DNA from: CAYJPV01 sp964396055
GTDB taxonomy: Bacteria; Acidobacteriota; Vicinamibacteria; Vicinamibacterales; JAKQTR01
DNA: 9,218 nucleotides
Assembly: GCA_964396055.1 (NCBI GenBank)
Contig: CAYNDV010000168.1
Location: 1 to 9,218, forward strand
Direction: 5' to 3'
The notes under the pieces: generated by a model
Seen by the model: only the letters and a program-made list of their open reading frames with translations
What the model was told of the DNA's origin: nothing
Database searches by the model: none
Made by a program: the position numbers and the translations under genes
Part shown: positions 1-6,300 of the stretch, piece by piece
How positions within the stretch are numbered: the first letter of the stretch is position 1
Layout of the letters: each line of letters starts with the position of its first letter

Positions 1-24
1 GGCCGAATGGCCGAATGGCCGAAT
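1..24. repeat. Octamer tandem array GGCCGAAT x3
   Basis: Three perfect head-to-tail copies of GGCCGAAT run from the first base of the window, so the array may extend further left. A degenerate array of the same family (GGCCGAAC and variants) lies at 6265-6300, more than 6 kb away. That recurrence argues for a dispersed repeat family rather than a single slippage event. The array is intergenic, beyond the terminator of the minus-strand gene that ends at 142. Confidence 0.85.
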
Positions 25-54
25 CCTACAGGCTGCGGACCGTCTACACAACAA

Positions 55-89
55 CGGGCGCGGCAGGTCCCCGAGACCCGCCGCGCCCG
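55..89 (-). terminator. Hairpin terminator downstream of the large secreted protein gene
   Basis: CGGGCGCGGC (55-64) pairs perfectly with GCCGCGCCCG (80-89). After one A-C mismatch (65/79), a further four pairs follow (GGTC 66-69 with GACC 75-78), closing a five-base loop. Read on the minus strand, the hairpin is followed by GTTGTTGTGT, which is T-rich but not a pure T tract. It lies about 50 bases past the stop codon at 142-144, so it is well placed to end that transcript by intrinsic termination. The hairpin is seen directly; its function is inferred. Confidence 0.6.
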
Positions 90-103
90 CATCGTTGAAG
101 CGT

Positions 104-134
104 GCTTCTTCTTGCTTCTTGCTTCTTGCTCTTC
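104..134. repeat. Heptamer array TTCTTGC x3 plus partial units
   Basis: Three perfect TTCTTGC units occupy 109-129, flanked by related partial units (GCTTC before, TCTTC after). The array lies between the stop codon at 142-144 and the hairpin at 55-89, so it falls in the 3' untranslated part of the minus-strand gene. The same heptamer recurs in a degenerate array at 9143-9177. Confidence 0.8.
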
Positions 135-141
135 CCCCGGC

Positions 142-2835
142 TTACGGTGCCAGCGGACGCAGCATGGCGTTCACGTTGAGGCTGGTCCCGTCAGGCACCG
201 ACCGCCCCATGTTCTTCACGGCGAAGCCGGCCTTCGTGAAGCGGAGGCTGTAACCCGACCCTGGCACCAGGCCCGTGAACTGGAAGGCCCCGTCGGCCGC
301 CGTCGTCATGCTGGTCTGCAGGACGCCGCCCTTGAACAACTCGACCAGGACTCCGTCGAGCAGGGCCTTCGTCCTGGAGTTCTTGACCGTGCCTTCCAGG
401 CCACCGGGCCGCGCCATCGTGACGACGACGTTCTTGGTGCGCCCGGCCGGCACGACGATGCCCGCCTTCGTGAGGTCGTAGTACCCGGCCGCGATGAACT
501 CGAGGTCGTAGGTGCCGGCCAGAACGGGCATCGAGTAGAGCCCGGTCGGACCCGTCGTCGTGGTGTGCTTGGTCACCCCGCCCTGCTTGGCGTTGACCGT
601 CGCGCCGGGAATCCCCACCGCACCCTTGCGGTTGGCCTTACCCTTGAGGGTGCCGCCCGGATCGATCGCGATGTTCTGCGTCGTCGTGCCGCCGGCGGTC
701 ACTTCGACGTCCTCGACGGTCTTGGGGTAGAAGCCCTTCTTGGTCACGGTCACGTCGTAGGTGCCGGACTCGATGCTGGCGAACGTGTACACGCCGTTCG
801 CGCCGGTCGTCCGCTCCTCGCCGTCCACCTCCACGAGCGCGCCAGCCACCGGGAGGCCGGTCGCCGAGTTGGTGATGGTGCCGGTCAGGGTGCCCGGTCC
901 GGCGGCGGGCGTCAGGGTGAAGTCCTGCGTGGTCGTGTCGCCATCGGTGATCGTGATGTCGCTGACGGTCGACGACGTGTAGCCCGTCTTCGACGCCGTG
1001 ACGTCGTAGGTGCCGACGGGCACGTTCGCAATGCTGTAGGTGCCATCAGCCGCCGTGGTGCCGGAGCGGGCACCGATCTGCACCGTCGCCCCCTCGATCG
1101 GGTCGCCAGTGTCGTCGTCGGTCACCATGCCGTTGAGGGTGCCCGACTCGCCGGCTGCGCACGACGGGAACTTGAAGGCCCCGATGCGCGTGCGCCACGG
1201 CGCCGATCCGGTGCTCTGAAGATACTCCTGGGTGTACCAGAACGTGCAGTCGTCTGTCGGATCGAGCGTCATGGAACTGTAATCGCCCCAGCGCGACGCC
1301 GAGTGGGTCTGCGAGCCGCCGCCAGCATGCAATTCAACCTCGGCCTGCGGCAGTGCGCCGGCCGTGTCGCCAGCCAGTCGGCCGACATAGCTGATGGAGG
1401 GGAATTTCGAAGCGCTCGACACGCTGTACCCCAGCGCCATGTTGCCCGCGGCGTCCATGGCGATGCTGCCCATCCAGCGGTGCAGGCCGTCCGCCGGGGC
1501 ATACGTGCCCGCCTGGTGAAGCGTGGGCGTGGCCGCGCCCGGACTCCGGACTTCGTACCAGCGGACGCCGGCTCGATCAGATCCCGCGTCCACCGTGTGG
1601 TTGACCACCAGGGACTCGTGCGTACCGAAGTTCCGATACGCCAGGCGATGCATCAGGCGATCCGAGATGGCATCGAGTTTCTCGGCCGTGCCCGGCTGCG
1701 GGATGCAGTCGCGACCGGACGTGCCGCACGCGATGCCCGAGTCGAAGGGATACCCGGCGGTCGTCAGGTTGATAACCTTCGGGCCGGTGAAGGTCGAGTT
1801 GGCCGGCGTGGTCCAGTCGACGTGGAACTCGAACATGTGGATCCGGTCGCTGGCCCAGCCCCACGCATCGTCATCGACTTCCGCGAAGTAGTTGGGCGCG
1901 CCCGCCGGCGGGAGGGTCGAACCGTCGAGGTCGCTCGGCAGGATCCCGCCGTACCAGTTGCTGAGATGCGTCTCCAGGTCGAAGTAGACCATCTGCGCCG
2001 CCAGGCCGTTCAGCATCTTGGCGCGCTCGAAGGCGAAGACGCCGGCGCCGCCCCACGACCACGTCGGGTCGGTGAACTGGTTGACGGCCATGTAGTAGCC
2101 GTCCGGCCAGACCCCGAGCTTGGGGTAGTCGTTCAGCTTGTTGCTGCTGGCCAGGAATCCATACCGGTACCACGTGCCGAGCGGATCGCCGGTCGTCGAC
2201 ACCGCGATGCACTGGTAGTACGGCCCGGAGGATCCCGCCCAGTTGAACTGGCTGATCATCCAGCGCCCGGCCAACTGGTCATAGAGCACGACGGGGTCGC
2301 CGTTGTTCTCGGTCTCGCACACGCCGCCGAAGCCGGCCCAGAGCTGGTTCCCGTCGGCGGGCCCCCAGAGCAGCGTGCCGGTCTTGCTGTAGACCGCCAT
2401 CGCGAGGTTCACCCACTGCACGTAGTGGTCGGGCCCAACGTCGCCGTTCGTGTCGGGCGGCAACACGCCGCTGACGTTGTTCACGCCGTCGAACGACTGG
2501 GAGAACGCGGGCATGCTGGCCTGGCCATGCCACAGTTGGAGGCCGCTGTCGGCGCCTTCGGGAGCCGCCGACGGGACACCGGGACGGCCCGGCAGCCGCT
2601 TGGGCGGGGTCGTCGGCTTCTGGATCCGCTGCGGCACACGCGGCGTCATGTCGCGCAGCGCCACGGACGTGTCGTGGTGCACGGGCAACTGCACCTTGGG
2701 CGCCGTCAGGCGAAACGCCTGCGACTCTCTCTTCTGCGTCTGCGCGGTGGGGCTGGCGGGCATCAGCAGCGCGACCGCCGCGATCACCGCAGACGTCGCT
2801 GCGAACTGCGCAAGACGGAACATGCGTCTGGACAT
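142..2835 (-). CDS. Large secreted protein: propeller-like region plus four carboxypeptidase-regulatory-like repeats
   Basis: This is an 897-residue exported protein of unknown function. The N-terminus (MSRRMFRLAQ, then a hydrophobic stretch ending near MPASPTAQ) is a Sec signal peptide with likely cleavage around residue 30. Residues about 105-557 form a region rich in Trp, Tyr and Gly, starting with PPDTNGDVGPDHYVQWVN and resembling secreted beta-propeller/BNR-like proteins. It holds six Cys (about 172, 209, 370, 377, 530, 559) that could form disulfides. Four repeats of about 80 residues follow (about 563-645, 648-725, 727-805, 808-897). Each opens with a GTLxG-type strand and contains a PxxGAxV core, a T-x-x-D/N/T-G turn and a GTYDVT-like strand, as in the CarboxypepD_reg / Cna-B-like beta-sandwich fold. 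I see no sorting tail, TM anchor or peptidase active site. The start is supported by AGAGGTGA (2845-2852) about nine bases upstream on the minus strand; a second purine run (GAGAGGAG, 2839-2846) is too close to the ATG. An internal ATG at 2823 would also keep the signal peptide. The repeats are probably binding or stalk domains. Coding status is certain; function is not. Confidence 0.9.
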   Translation of the reverse strand: MSRRMFRLAQFAATSAVIAAVALLMPASPTAQTQKRESQAFRLTAPKVQLPVHHDTSVALRDMTPRVPQRIQKPTTPPKRLPGRPGVPSAAPEGADSGLQLWHGQASMPAFSQSFDGVNNVSGVLPPDTNGDVGPDHYVQWVNLAMAVYSKTGTLLWGPADGNQLWAGFGGVCETENNGDPVVLYDQLAGRWMISQFNWAGSSGPYYQCIAVSTTGDPLGTWYRYGFLASSNKLNDYPKLGVWPDGYYMAVNQFTDPTWSWGGAGVFAFERAKMLNGLAAQMVYFDLETHLSNWYGGILPSDLDGSTLPPAGAPNYFAEVDDDAWGWASDRIHMFEFHVDWTTPANSTFTGPKVINLTTAGYPFDSGIACGTSGRDCIPQPGTAEKLDAISDRLMHRLAYRNFGTHESLVVNHTVDAGSDRAGVRWYEVRSPGAATPTLHQAGTYAPADGLHRWMGSIAMDAAGNMALGYSVSSASKFPSISYVGRLAGDTAGALPQAEVELHAGGGSQTHSASRWGDYSSMTLDPTDDCTFWYTQEYLQSTGSAPWRTRIGAFKFPSCAAGESGTLNGMVTDDDTGDPIEGATVQIGARSGTTAADGTYSIANVPVGTYDVTASKTGYTSSTVSDITITDGDTTTQDFTLTPAAGPGTLTGTITNSATGLPVAGALVEVDGEERTTGANGVYTFASIESGTYDVTVTKKGFYPKTVEDVEVTAGGTTTQNIAIDPGGTLKGKANRKGAVGIPGATVNAKQGGVTKHTTTTGPTGLYSMPVLAGTYDLEFIAAGYYDLTKAGIVVPAGRTKNVVVTMARPGGLEGTVKNSRTKALLDGVLVELFKGGVLQTSMTTAADGAFQFTGLVPGSGYSLRFTKAGFAVKNMGRSVPDGTSLNVNAMLRPLAP

Positions 2836-3103
2836 GGGCTCCTCTCACCTCTGGGGGTTTTGTCTATTCTACCCCCGCCGCCGCCTGGCGGCGTCACGAA
2901 TCGGGTCAGGCCGACACTCAGAACGAGACACGCCGGATGGCGCCGTGTGTAACAAGTCCGTAGCCGGACAGACACAATTGCGCGATCGTGGGCGGCCTGG
3001 CCGCAATTTCGGCCTCGCCCGGCGGCGCGCCCGGGCGGCGCTGACCGAAACCGGTGGCGGGACGATGCAAGCGCCGCGCCAGAAGCAGGGGACAACGCCG
3101 GCG
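2836..3103. other. Intergenic gap between two minus-strand genes
   Basis: These 268 bases separate the membrane protein gene (ends 3104) from the secreted protein gene (starts 2835). No convincing gene is present. Small GC hairpins occur: GGCCG (2999-3003) with CGGCC (3010-3014), GCCCGG (3017-3022) with CCGGGC (3031-3036), and ACACG (2928-2932) with CGTGT (2944-2948). None is followed by a T run in the minus direction, so none is a clear intrinsic terminator. The promoter of the secreted protein gene is expected in the left part of the gap. Confidence 0.5.
2866..2896 (-). promoter_or_regulatory. Possible promoter of the secreted protein gene
   Basis: On the minus strand TAGAAT (2866-2871) resembles a -10 element. 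A weak -35-like TGACGC (2891-2896) lies 19 bases further upstream, longer than the ideal spacing. The -10 sits inside a small hairpin formed by GGGGGT (2853-2858) and ACCCCC (2871-2876). If used, the leader would be about 25 bases and would include the Shine-Dalgarno region. This is pattern matching in a GC-rich genome and could easily be chance. Confidence 0.25.
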
Positions 3104-4204
3104 TCACGCAGAGGCGCCGGCGCGAGCCGCGCGTTCCGCTTTCCACCGCGCCACGAACCGCGTCTTCGCCACCGACGCGGCGAACATCAGCGCCGTGAAG
3201 ACGACGAACGCCAGGAACGCCCGCTCGAGGGTCAGCCGCCGGTGGATCGGATAGCTGAAGATCCCGTACGCGAGTTCGACGTGAATCCAGTAGACGAACA
3301 GCGACGACCGCCCGAACTCCAGCATGGGGCTCCACGCCGGGTTGCGGGGTTCGGCCGCGAAGGGCCGCTGCACGTAGAGGTAGATGGCCCCCATCAGCAG
3401 CAGCATCACGCCGATCTTCATAAAGTAGTACGTCGGCGACGTGGTCCAGAAGTTCGACCAACCGGCGGGATACAGCGACGGGAGCTGTGCCGCGCCGTAC
3501 CCCCCGGCGAGCAGCGCCCCGCCGGCCACGAACAGCCAGCGGTTCATCCGCCACTCCGCCGCCGGCGTGGGCGCCGTGTTGAGCAGCTCCCCCACGAACG
3601 CCCCGGCGAAGACGTAGCCCATCCACGGGAAGAACGTGAACACGCTCATCGGCGGCAGCGGCCGGACGTACCACTCGACGGGATCGGGCAGCCACGCGAT
3701 CCACGCCGCCTGCCGTACCAGCGGCGTCAGGAACGTGAAGGCACAGGCCAGCGAGCCGAACACGATGAGCCGCCAGCGCACCGCGGCGATCCGGCCCCAC
3801 AGCCACGCGGCCGCCGCGATCGAGGGCCCCATGATGTTCAGGATGTCGGCCTTGAAGATCCCCTTCACCGTCGAGCCGGGGCTCAGGACGAACGACTGCA
3901 GCCGGAACAGGAATGCCAGCCCGAAGATCTCCCAGCCGCGTTTCTGCACGGACCACGCGGCGGCCCCGCGATCCCCCGTGCGACGCGCACGCGCCGCGCC
4001 GGCCATGACCACCGACACGCCAGCCAGGAAGAGGAAGATCGGCGCCGCCATGCCGGCAATGAACGTGATCCAGAAGAACACCGGCCGCGCCCGTTCGCTG
4101 ACCAGGGTCCACGAGTCGAAGGTGTGCGCCTCGATCATGAAGAGCACGCTCAACCCGCGCATCCAGTCCAGATACGCGCGCCGGTTCGCCGCGGGGATGC
4201 TCAT
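3104..4204 (-). CDS. Polytopic membrane protein, DUF1624 / HGSNAT-like acyltransferase
   Basis: This 366-residue integral membrane protein has about ten hydrophobic segments (approximately 14-32, 46-69, 91-107, 121-136, 143-163, 187-206, 222-240, 259-278, 298-316, 327-347). The N-terminal motif YLDWMRGLSVLFMIEAHTFD, with Asp13, Arg16 and His27, is the hallmark of the DUF1624 / heparan-alpha-glucosaminide N-acetyltransferase catalytic family. Other family signatures are APIFLFLAG (54-62), KADILNIMG (118-126), PWMGYVFAG (193-201) and GRSSLFVYWIHVELAYG (298-314) with His308. Members are thought to move acyl groups across the inner membrane onto sugars or other acceptors; the substrate here cannot be read from sequence. 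AAGGG (4211-4215, minus strand) lies six bases before the ATG and supports this start. The gene follows the OsmC gene on the same strand after 71 bases, with a heptamer array between them, so co-transcription is possible but unproven. The family call is firm; enzymatic activity is inferred. Confidence 0.88.
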   Translation of the reverse strand: MSIPAANRRAYLDWMRGLSVLFMIEAHTFDSWTLVSERARPVFFWITFIAGMAAPIFLFLAGVSVVMAGAARARRTGDRGAAAWSVQKRGWEIFGLAFLFRLQSFVLSPGSTVKGIFKADILNIMGPSIAAAAWLWGRIAAVRWRLIVFGSLACAFTFLTPLVRQAAWIAWLPDPVEWYVRPLPPMSVFTFFPWMGYVFAGAFVGELLNTAPTPAAEWRMNRWLFVAGGALLAGGYGAAQLPSLYPAGWSNFWTTSPTYYFMKIGVMLLLMGAIYLYVQRPFAAEPRNPAWSPMLEFGRSSLFVYWIHVELAYGIFSYPIHRRLTLERAFLAFVVFTALMFAASVAKTRFVARWKAERAARAGASA

Positions 4205-4244
4205 CGTGTGCCCTTGTGGCAGGCCCGTGCCGGGGTCCAGGGAC

Positions 4245-4279
4245 CCTCTAGCCTCTAGCCTCTAGCCTCTAGCCTCTAG
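4245..4279. repeat. Heptamer array CCTCTAG x5 overlapping the OsmC stop codon
   Basis: Five perfect head-to-tail copies of CCTCTAG occupy 35 bases. The TAG stop codon of the minus-strand OsmC gene (4276-4278 on the plus strand) is the CTA of the last unit, so the array starts inside the coding sequence and runs into the gap before the next gene. Read on the minus strand the unit is CTAGAGG, which supplies a TAG once per seven bases and therefore stops in all three frames. A small hairpin (GGGTC 4233-4237 with GACCC 4242-4246) abuts the array. Confidence 0.9.
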
Positions 4280-4692
4280 AGCCCCTGCACTTCCACCCCC
4301 GAGTGGAACTCGATGTCCTGCCGCATCGAGTGCCACACCGAGCAGTACTTCTCGTGAGACATCTCGACAGCGCGCTCCACGGCCTCCAGCGGCGCGCTGG
4401 TACGCACGGTGAACTGCAGATCGATGCGGGTGAATCGTTTCGGCTCGGTCTCGGCCCGCTGGCCGTTGAAGGCCGCGTCCAGGGCCTCCACCTTGTGGCG
4501 CCCCCTGCGCAGGATGTGGACGATGTCGATGGCCATGCAGCCGGCCAGCGCCGAGGCCAGCAGCACGACAGGTGACGGCCCGTCTTCGCTGCTGCCGTCC
4601 ACGGGCCAGCTGTGCGACTTGTGCGTCGCCGTGAACAGCAGGCCTTCTTCCCATTTCAGGCCCAGCACCACCGCAGGTTTCGTGTCGCTCAT
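4276..4692 (-). CDS. OsmC family protein
   Basis: This 138-residue cytoplasmic protein belongs to the OsmC/Ohr superfamily of thiol-dependent peroxide-handling proteins. The two conserved cysteines are present: Cys52 in LAGCMAIDI at the start of the central helix, and Cys117 in EKYCSVWHSM. The GPSPVVLLASALAGC segment (38-52) is the typical family core. The lack of a recognisable Ohr signature and the C-terminal YCSVW pattern fit the YhfA-like branch better than Ohr proper, so substrate preference is open. An ATG at 4692 gives a family-typical length, with GGGAG (4700-4704, minus strand) seven bases upstream. The frame stays open far upstream on the minus strand, but that extension lies antisense to the dipeptidase gene and is low-complexity Arg/Pro-rich, so it is not part of the protein. 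The gene is divergent from the dipeptidase gene, sharing a 156-base gap. The stop codon is supplied by the last unit of a heptamer array. Confidence 0.92.
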   Translation of the reverse strand: MSDTKPAVVLGLKWEEGLLFTATHKSHSWPVDGSSEDGPSPVVLLASALAGCMAIDIVHILRRGRHKVEALDAAFNGQRAETEPKRFTRIDLQFTVRTSAPLEAVERAVEMSHEKYCSVWHSMRQDIEFHSGVEVQGL

Positions 4693-4723
4693 CGTCAGGC
4701 TCCCGGGTCCAGGGGGACGGCCG

Positions 4724-4729
4724 ATTGTA
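4724..4729 (-). promoter_or_regulatory. Possible -10 element for the OsmC gene
   Basis: TACAAT on the minus strand matches the sigma-70 -10 consensus at five of six positions and stands out in very GC-rich DNA. It lies about 32 bases before the OsmC ATG, giving a leader of roughly 25 bases that contains the GGGAG ribosome site. No good -35 hexamer is found at 16-18 bases, so the promoter is incomplete or activator-dependent. Confidence 0.4.
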
Positions 4730-4767
4730 GCGCACGCGGCAATGGAAGCCGACACGGGCCGGCTGCC

Positions 4768-4796
4768 TTGCCGCGGGGGGCGGCCTGTGGGACGAT
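4768..4796 (+). promoter_or_regulatory. Possible promoter of the dipeptidase gene
   Basis: TTGCCG (4768-4773) and GACGAT (4791-4796) are separated by exactly 17 bases in the divergent gap upstream of the dipeptidase gene. The -35 is a fair match and the -10 is poor (three of six). It is about 50 bases upstream of the start codon. This is a weak call, mainly recorded for its spacing and position. Confidence 0.25.
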
Positions 4797-4848
4797 GAGG
4801 GTCCCGAATCCCTGTGTCGACTTCTTGCGTTTCCGGAAGGACGTCCCC

Positions 4849-6054
4849 ATGGACCGACGTGCGGCGGTTATCGTGTGTCTCACGGCCGGGCTCGCCATGA
4901 CCGGCGCCGCGGCCCAGTCCGATCCGTTCCTCGAACGGGCGCGCGCGCTCCACGCGCAGGTGCCCGTCTTCGACGGCCACAACGACTACCCGTGGGAAGT
5001 CCGCCAGCGGGCCGGGAAGGATCCGGCGCGCCTCGACATCGCCGGCCCGCAGCCGGCCACGCACACCGATGTTCCGCGGCTCCGCCGCGGCGGCATCGGG
5101 GCGCAGTTCTGGTCGGTGTACGTCCCGGCCAGCTTCGCCGGGCAGCAGGCCGTCACTGCCACGCTGGAGCAGATCGACATCGTTCACCGGATGCTCGCGC
5201 GTTATCCCGGGACGTTCGAACTCGCCCTGACGGCGGACGACGTGGAACGGATCTTCAAGGCCGGGAAGATCGCGTCGCTCATCGGGATGGAGGGCGGCCA
5301 CGCGATCGATTCGTCGCTGGGAGCCCTTCGGATGTTCCACCGCCTGGGCGCGCGCTACATGACGCTGACGCACGGCCGCAACGTGCCCTGGGCCGATTCG
5401 GCCACGGACACACCCGTGGTGGGCGGCCTGTCCCCCTTCGGCGAAGAGGTGGTCCGCGAGATGAACCGCCTCGGCATGCTGGTCGACCTGAGCCACGTCT
5501 CGCCCGACGCCATGCGCGATGCGATCCGGGTGTCGACGGCGCCCGTCATCTTCTCCCACTCGTCGGCGCGGGCGTTGTGCGATCACCCGCGCAACGTGCC
5601 GGACGACGTGCTGCGGCTGCTGCCGGCCAACGGCGGCGTGGTGATGGTGTCGTTCGTGCCGGGGTTCACGACGCCGGAGGCGATGGCGTGGGACAACGCC
5701 GACGAGGCCGAGCAGGCCCGGGTGGAGAAGGCGCTGTCGGGTGACGAAGCGGGCCGGCGGAAGGCCCGCGAGGCCTGGATCGCCGCGTATCCCCGGCCGA
5801 AGGTGACCATTGCGCAGGTGGCCGATCACATCGACCACGTCCGGAAGGTGGCCGGCATCGACCACGTGGCCTACGGCAGCGACTTCGACGGCATCACGTC
5901 GACGCCCGTCGGGCTCGAGGACGTCTCCACGTTCCCGGCCCTGACCGCCGAACTGCTGCGCCGCGGCTATACGGATACGGACGTGAAGAAGGTGCTGGGC
6001 CTGAACCTCCTGCGCGTGATGCGGGCGGCCGAGCGCGCCCGGGCCGAGAGTTAG
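4849..6054 (+). CDS. Secreted membrane dipeptidase (peptidase family M19)
   Basis: This 401-residue zinc dipeptidase of the renal-dipeptidase family hydrolyses dipeptides, in some members including D-residue or beta-lactam substrates. The N-terminus (MDRRAAVIVCLTAGLAMTGAAAQS) is a signal peptide with likely cleavage after the AAA near residue 22, so the enzyme acts in the periplasm or outside. The family's metal ligands are all visible: His44 and Asp46 in FDGHNDYPW, bridging Glu148 in GMEGGH, His216 in DLSHVS, His237 in FSHSSARALCDHPRNVPD, and Asp345 in YGSDFDG. Arg248-Asn249 match the conserved substrate-side HPRN motif. Length is normal for the family and nothing is missing. The ATG at 4849 is preferred because GGAAGG (4835-4840) sits eight bases upstream and the signal peptide follows directly; an in-frame ATG at 4796 would add 18 residues and bury the signal. 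It is probably monocistronic: divergent from OsmC and convergent with the receptor. Likely roles are peptide scavenging or cell-wall peptide turnover. Confidence 0.95.
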   Translation: MDRRAAVIVCLTAGLAMTGAAAQSDPFLERARALHAQVPVFDGHNDYPWEVRQRAGKDPARLDIAGPQPATHTDVPRLRRGGIGAQFWSVYVPASFAGQQAVTATLEQIDIVHRMLARYPGTFELALTADDVERIFKAGKIASLIGMEGGHAIDSSLGALRMFHRLGARYMTLTHGRNVPWADSATDTPVVGGLSPFGEEVVREMNRLGMLVDLSHVSPDAMRDAIRVSTAPVIFSHSSARALCDHPRNVPDDVLRLLPANGGVVMVSFVPGFTTPEAMAWDNADEAEQARVEKALSGDEAGRRKAREAWIAAYPRPKVTIAQVADHIDHVRKVAGIDHVAYGSDFDGITSTPVGLEDVSTFPALTAELLRRGYTDTDVKKVLGLNLLRVMRAAERARAES

Positions 6055-6118
6055 TAGTCAGTCGGTGACTCGACGGGCCGGAGGGACTCACGCTCGCGTC
6101 CCCGCTCACGACAAGCCG

Positions 6119-6204
6119 GAGAAACGGGGCTCCGGGGTGCTGGTCGGCAGCAGCGCTGGGTCCCGCAACCCAGCGCGGATTTCGGCCCCTGCGCCCCGTT
6201 TCTC
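6119..6204. repeat. 86-base branched inverted repeat (three-way junction)
   Basis: GAGAAACGGGGC (6119-6130) is perfectly complementary to GCCCCGTTTCTC (6193-6204), a 12-bp outer stem. Inside, GGGG (6134-6137) can pair with CCCC (6186-6189). Two hairpins then follow directly: TGCTG/CAGCA (6138-6142 with 6148-6152, loop GTCGG) and GCGCTGGGT/ACCCAGCGC (6153-6161 with 6168-6176, loop CCCGCA). Together they form a closed three-way junction with 6177-6185 unpaired. The location between convergent gene ends allows a bidirectional terminator, but the branched form is longer than usual and lacks a T run. A REP- or MITE-like mobile palindrome or a structured RNA are alternatives. An overlapping alternative stem (CCGGAG 6116-6121 with CTCCGG 6130-6135) competes with the outer stem. 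Confidence 0.65.
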
Positions 6205-6264
6205 AGACTGACGCCGAACGGCCTGGTTCGAGGGGCCGCTCGGTGCGCCACCTCCGGCCCGCCT

Positions 6265-6300
6265 GGCCCAACGGCCGAACGGCCGATAGCCGAACGGCCC
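6265..6300. repeat. Degenerate octamer array of the GGCCGAAC family
   Basis: Successive units read GGCCCAAC, GGCCGAAC, GGCCGATA, GCCGAAC (one base short) and a truncated GGCCC. The array ends at the base immediately before the receptor's stop codon (6301-6303 on the plus strand). The unit differs by its last base from the perfect GGCCGAAT array at positions 1-24. An isolated related piece, GCCGAACGGCC, occurs at about 6213-6223. Confidence 0.7.

Larger units (their letters stand above)
6055..6300. other. Gap between convergent genes
   Basis: These 246 bases lie between the 3' ends of the dipeptidase and receptor genes, so terminators rather than promoters are expected. A small hairpin (AGTCA 6056-6060 with TGACT 6066-6070, loop GTCGG) starts right after the dipeptidase stop codon. 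The large branched inverted repeat at 6119-6204 fills the centre and a degenerate octamer array ends the gap. No credible gene is present. Confidence 0.6.

Noticed and set aside
7..2952. Plus-strand open frame of 981 codons opposite the secreted protein gene
   Set aside because: It is antisense to a gene with a signal peptide and recognisable repeats. Its translation is Arg/Gly/Ala/His-rich without domains and it begins in an octamer repeat. Long antisense frames are common in GC-rich DNA.
2450..4258. Plus-strand open frame of 602 codons and minus-strand frame of 442 codons (2784-4112) around the membrane protein
   Set aside because: Both run across real gene boundaries and read as low-complexity Arg/Pro/Gly text with no hydrophobic segments. 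The membrane protein frame at 3104-4204 carries the family motifs.
4693..5865. Upstream extension of the OsmC frame to 529 codons
   Set aside because: The added part is antisense to the M19 dipeptidase and compositionally random. A ribosome site at 4700-4704 and normal OsmC length support the start at 4692.
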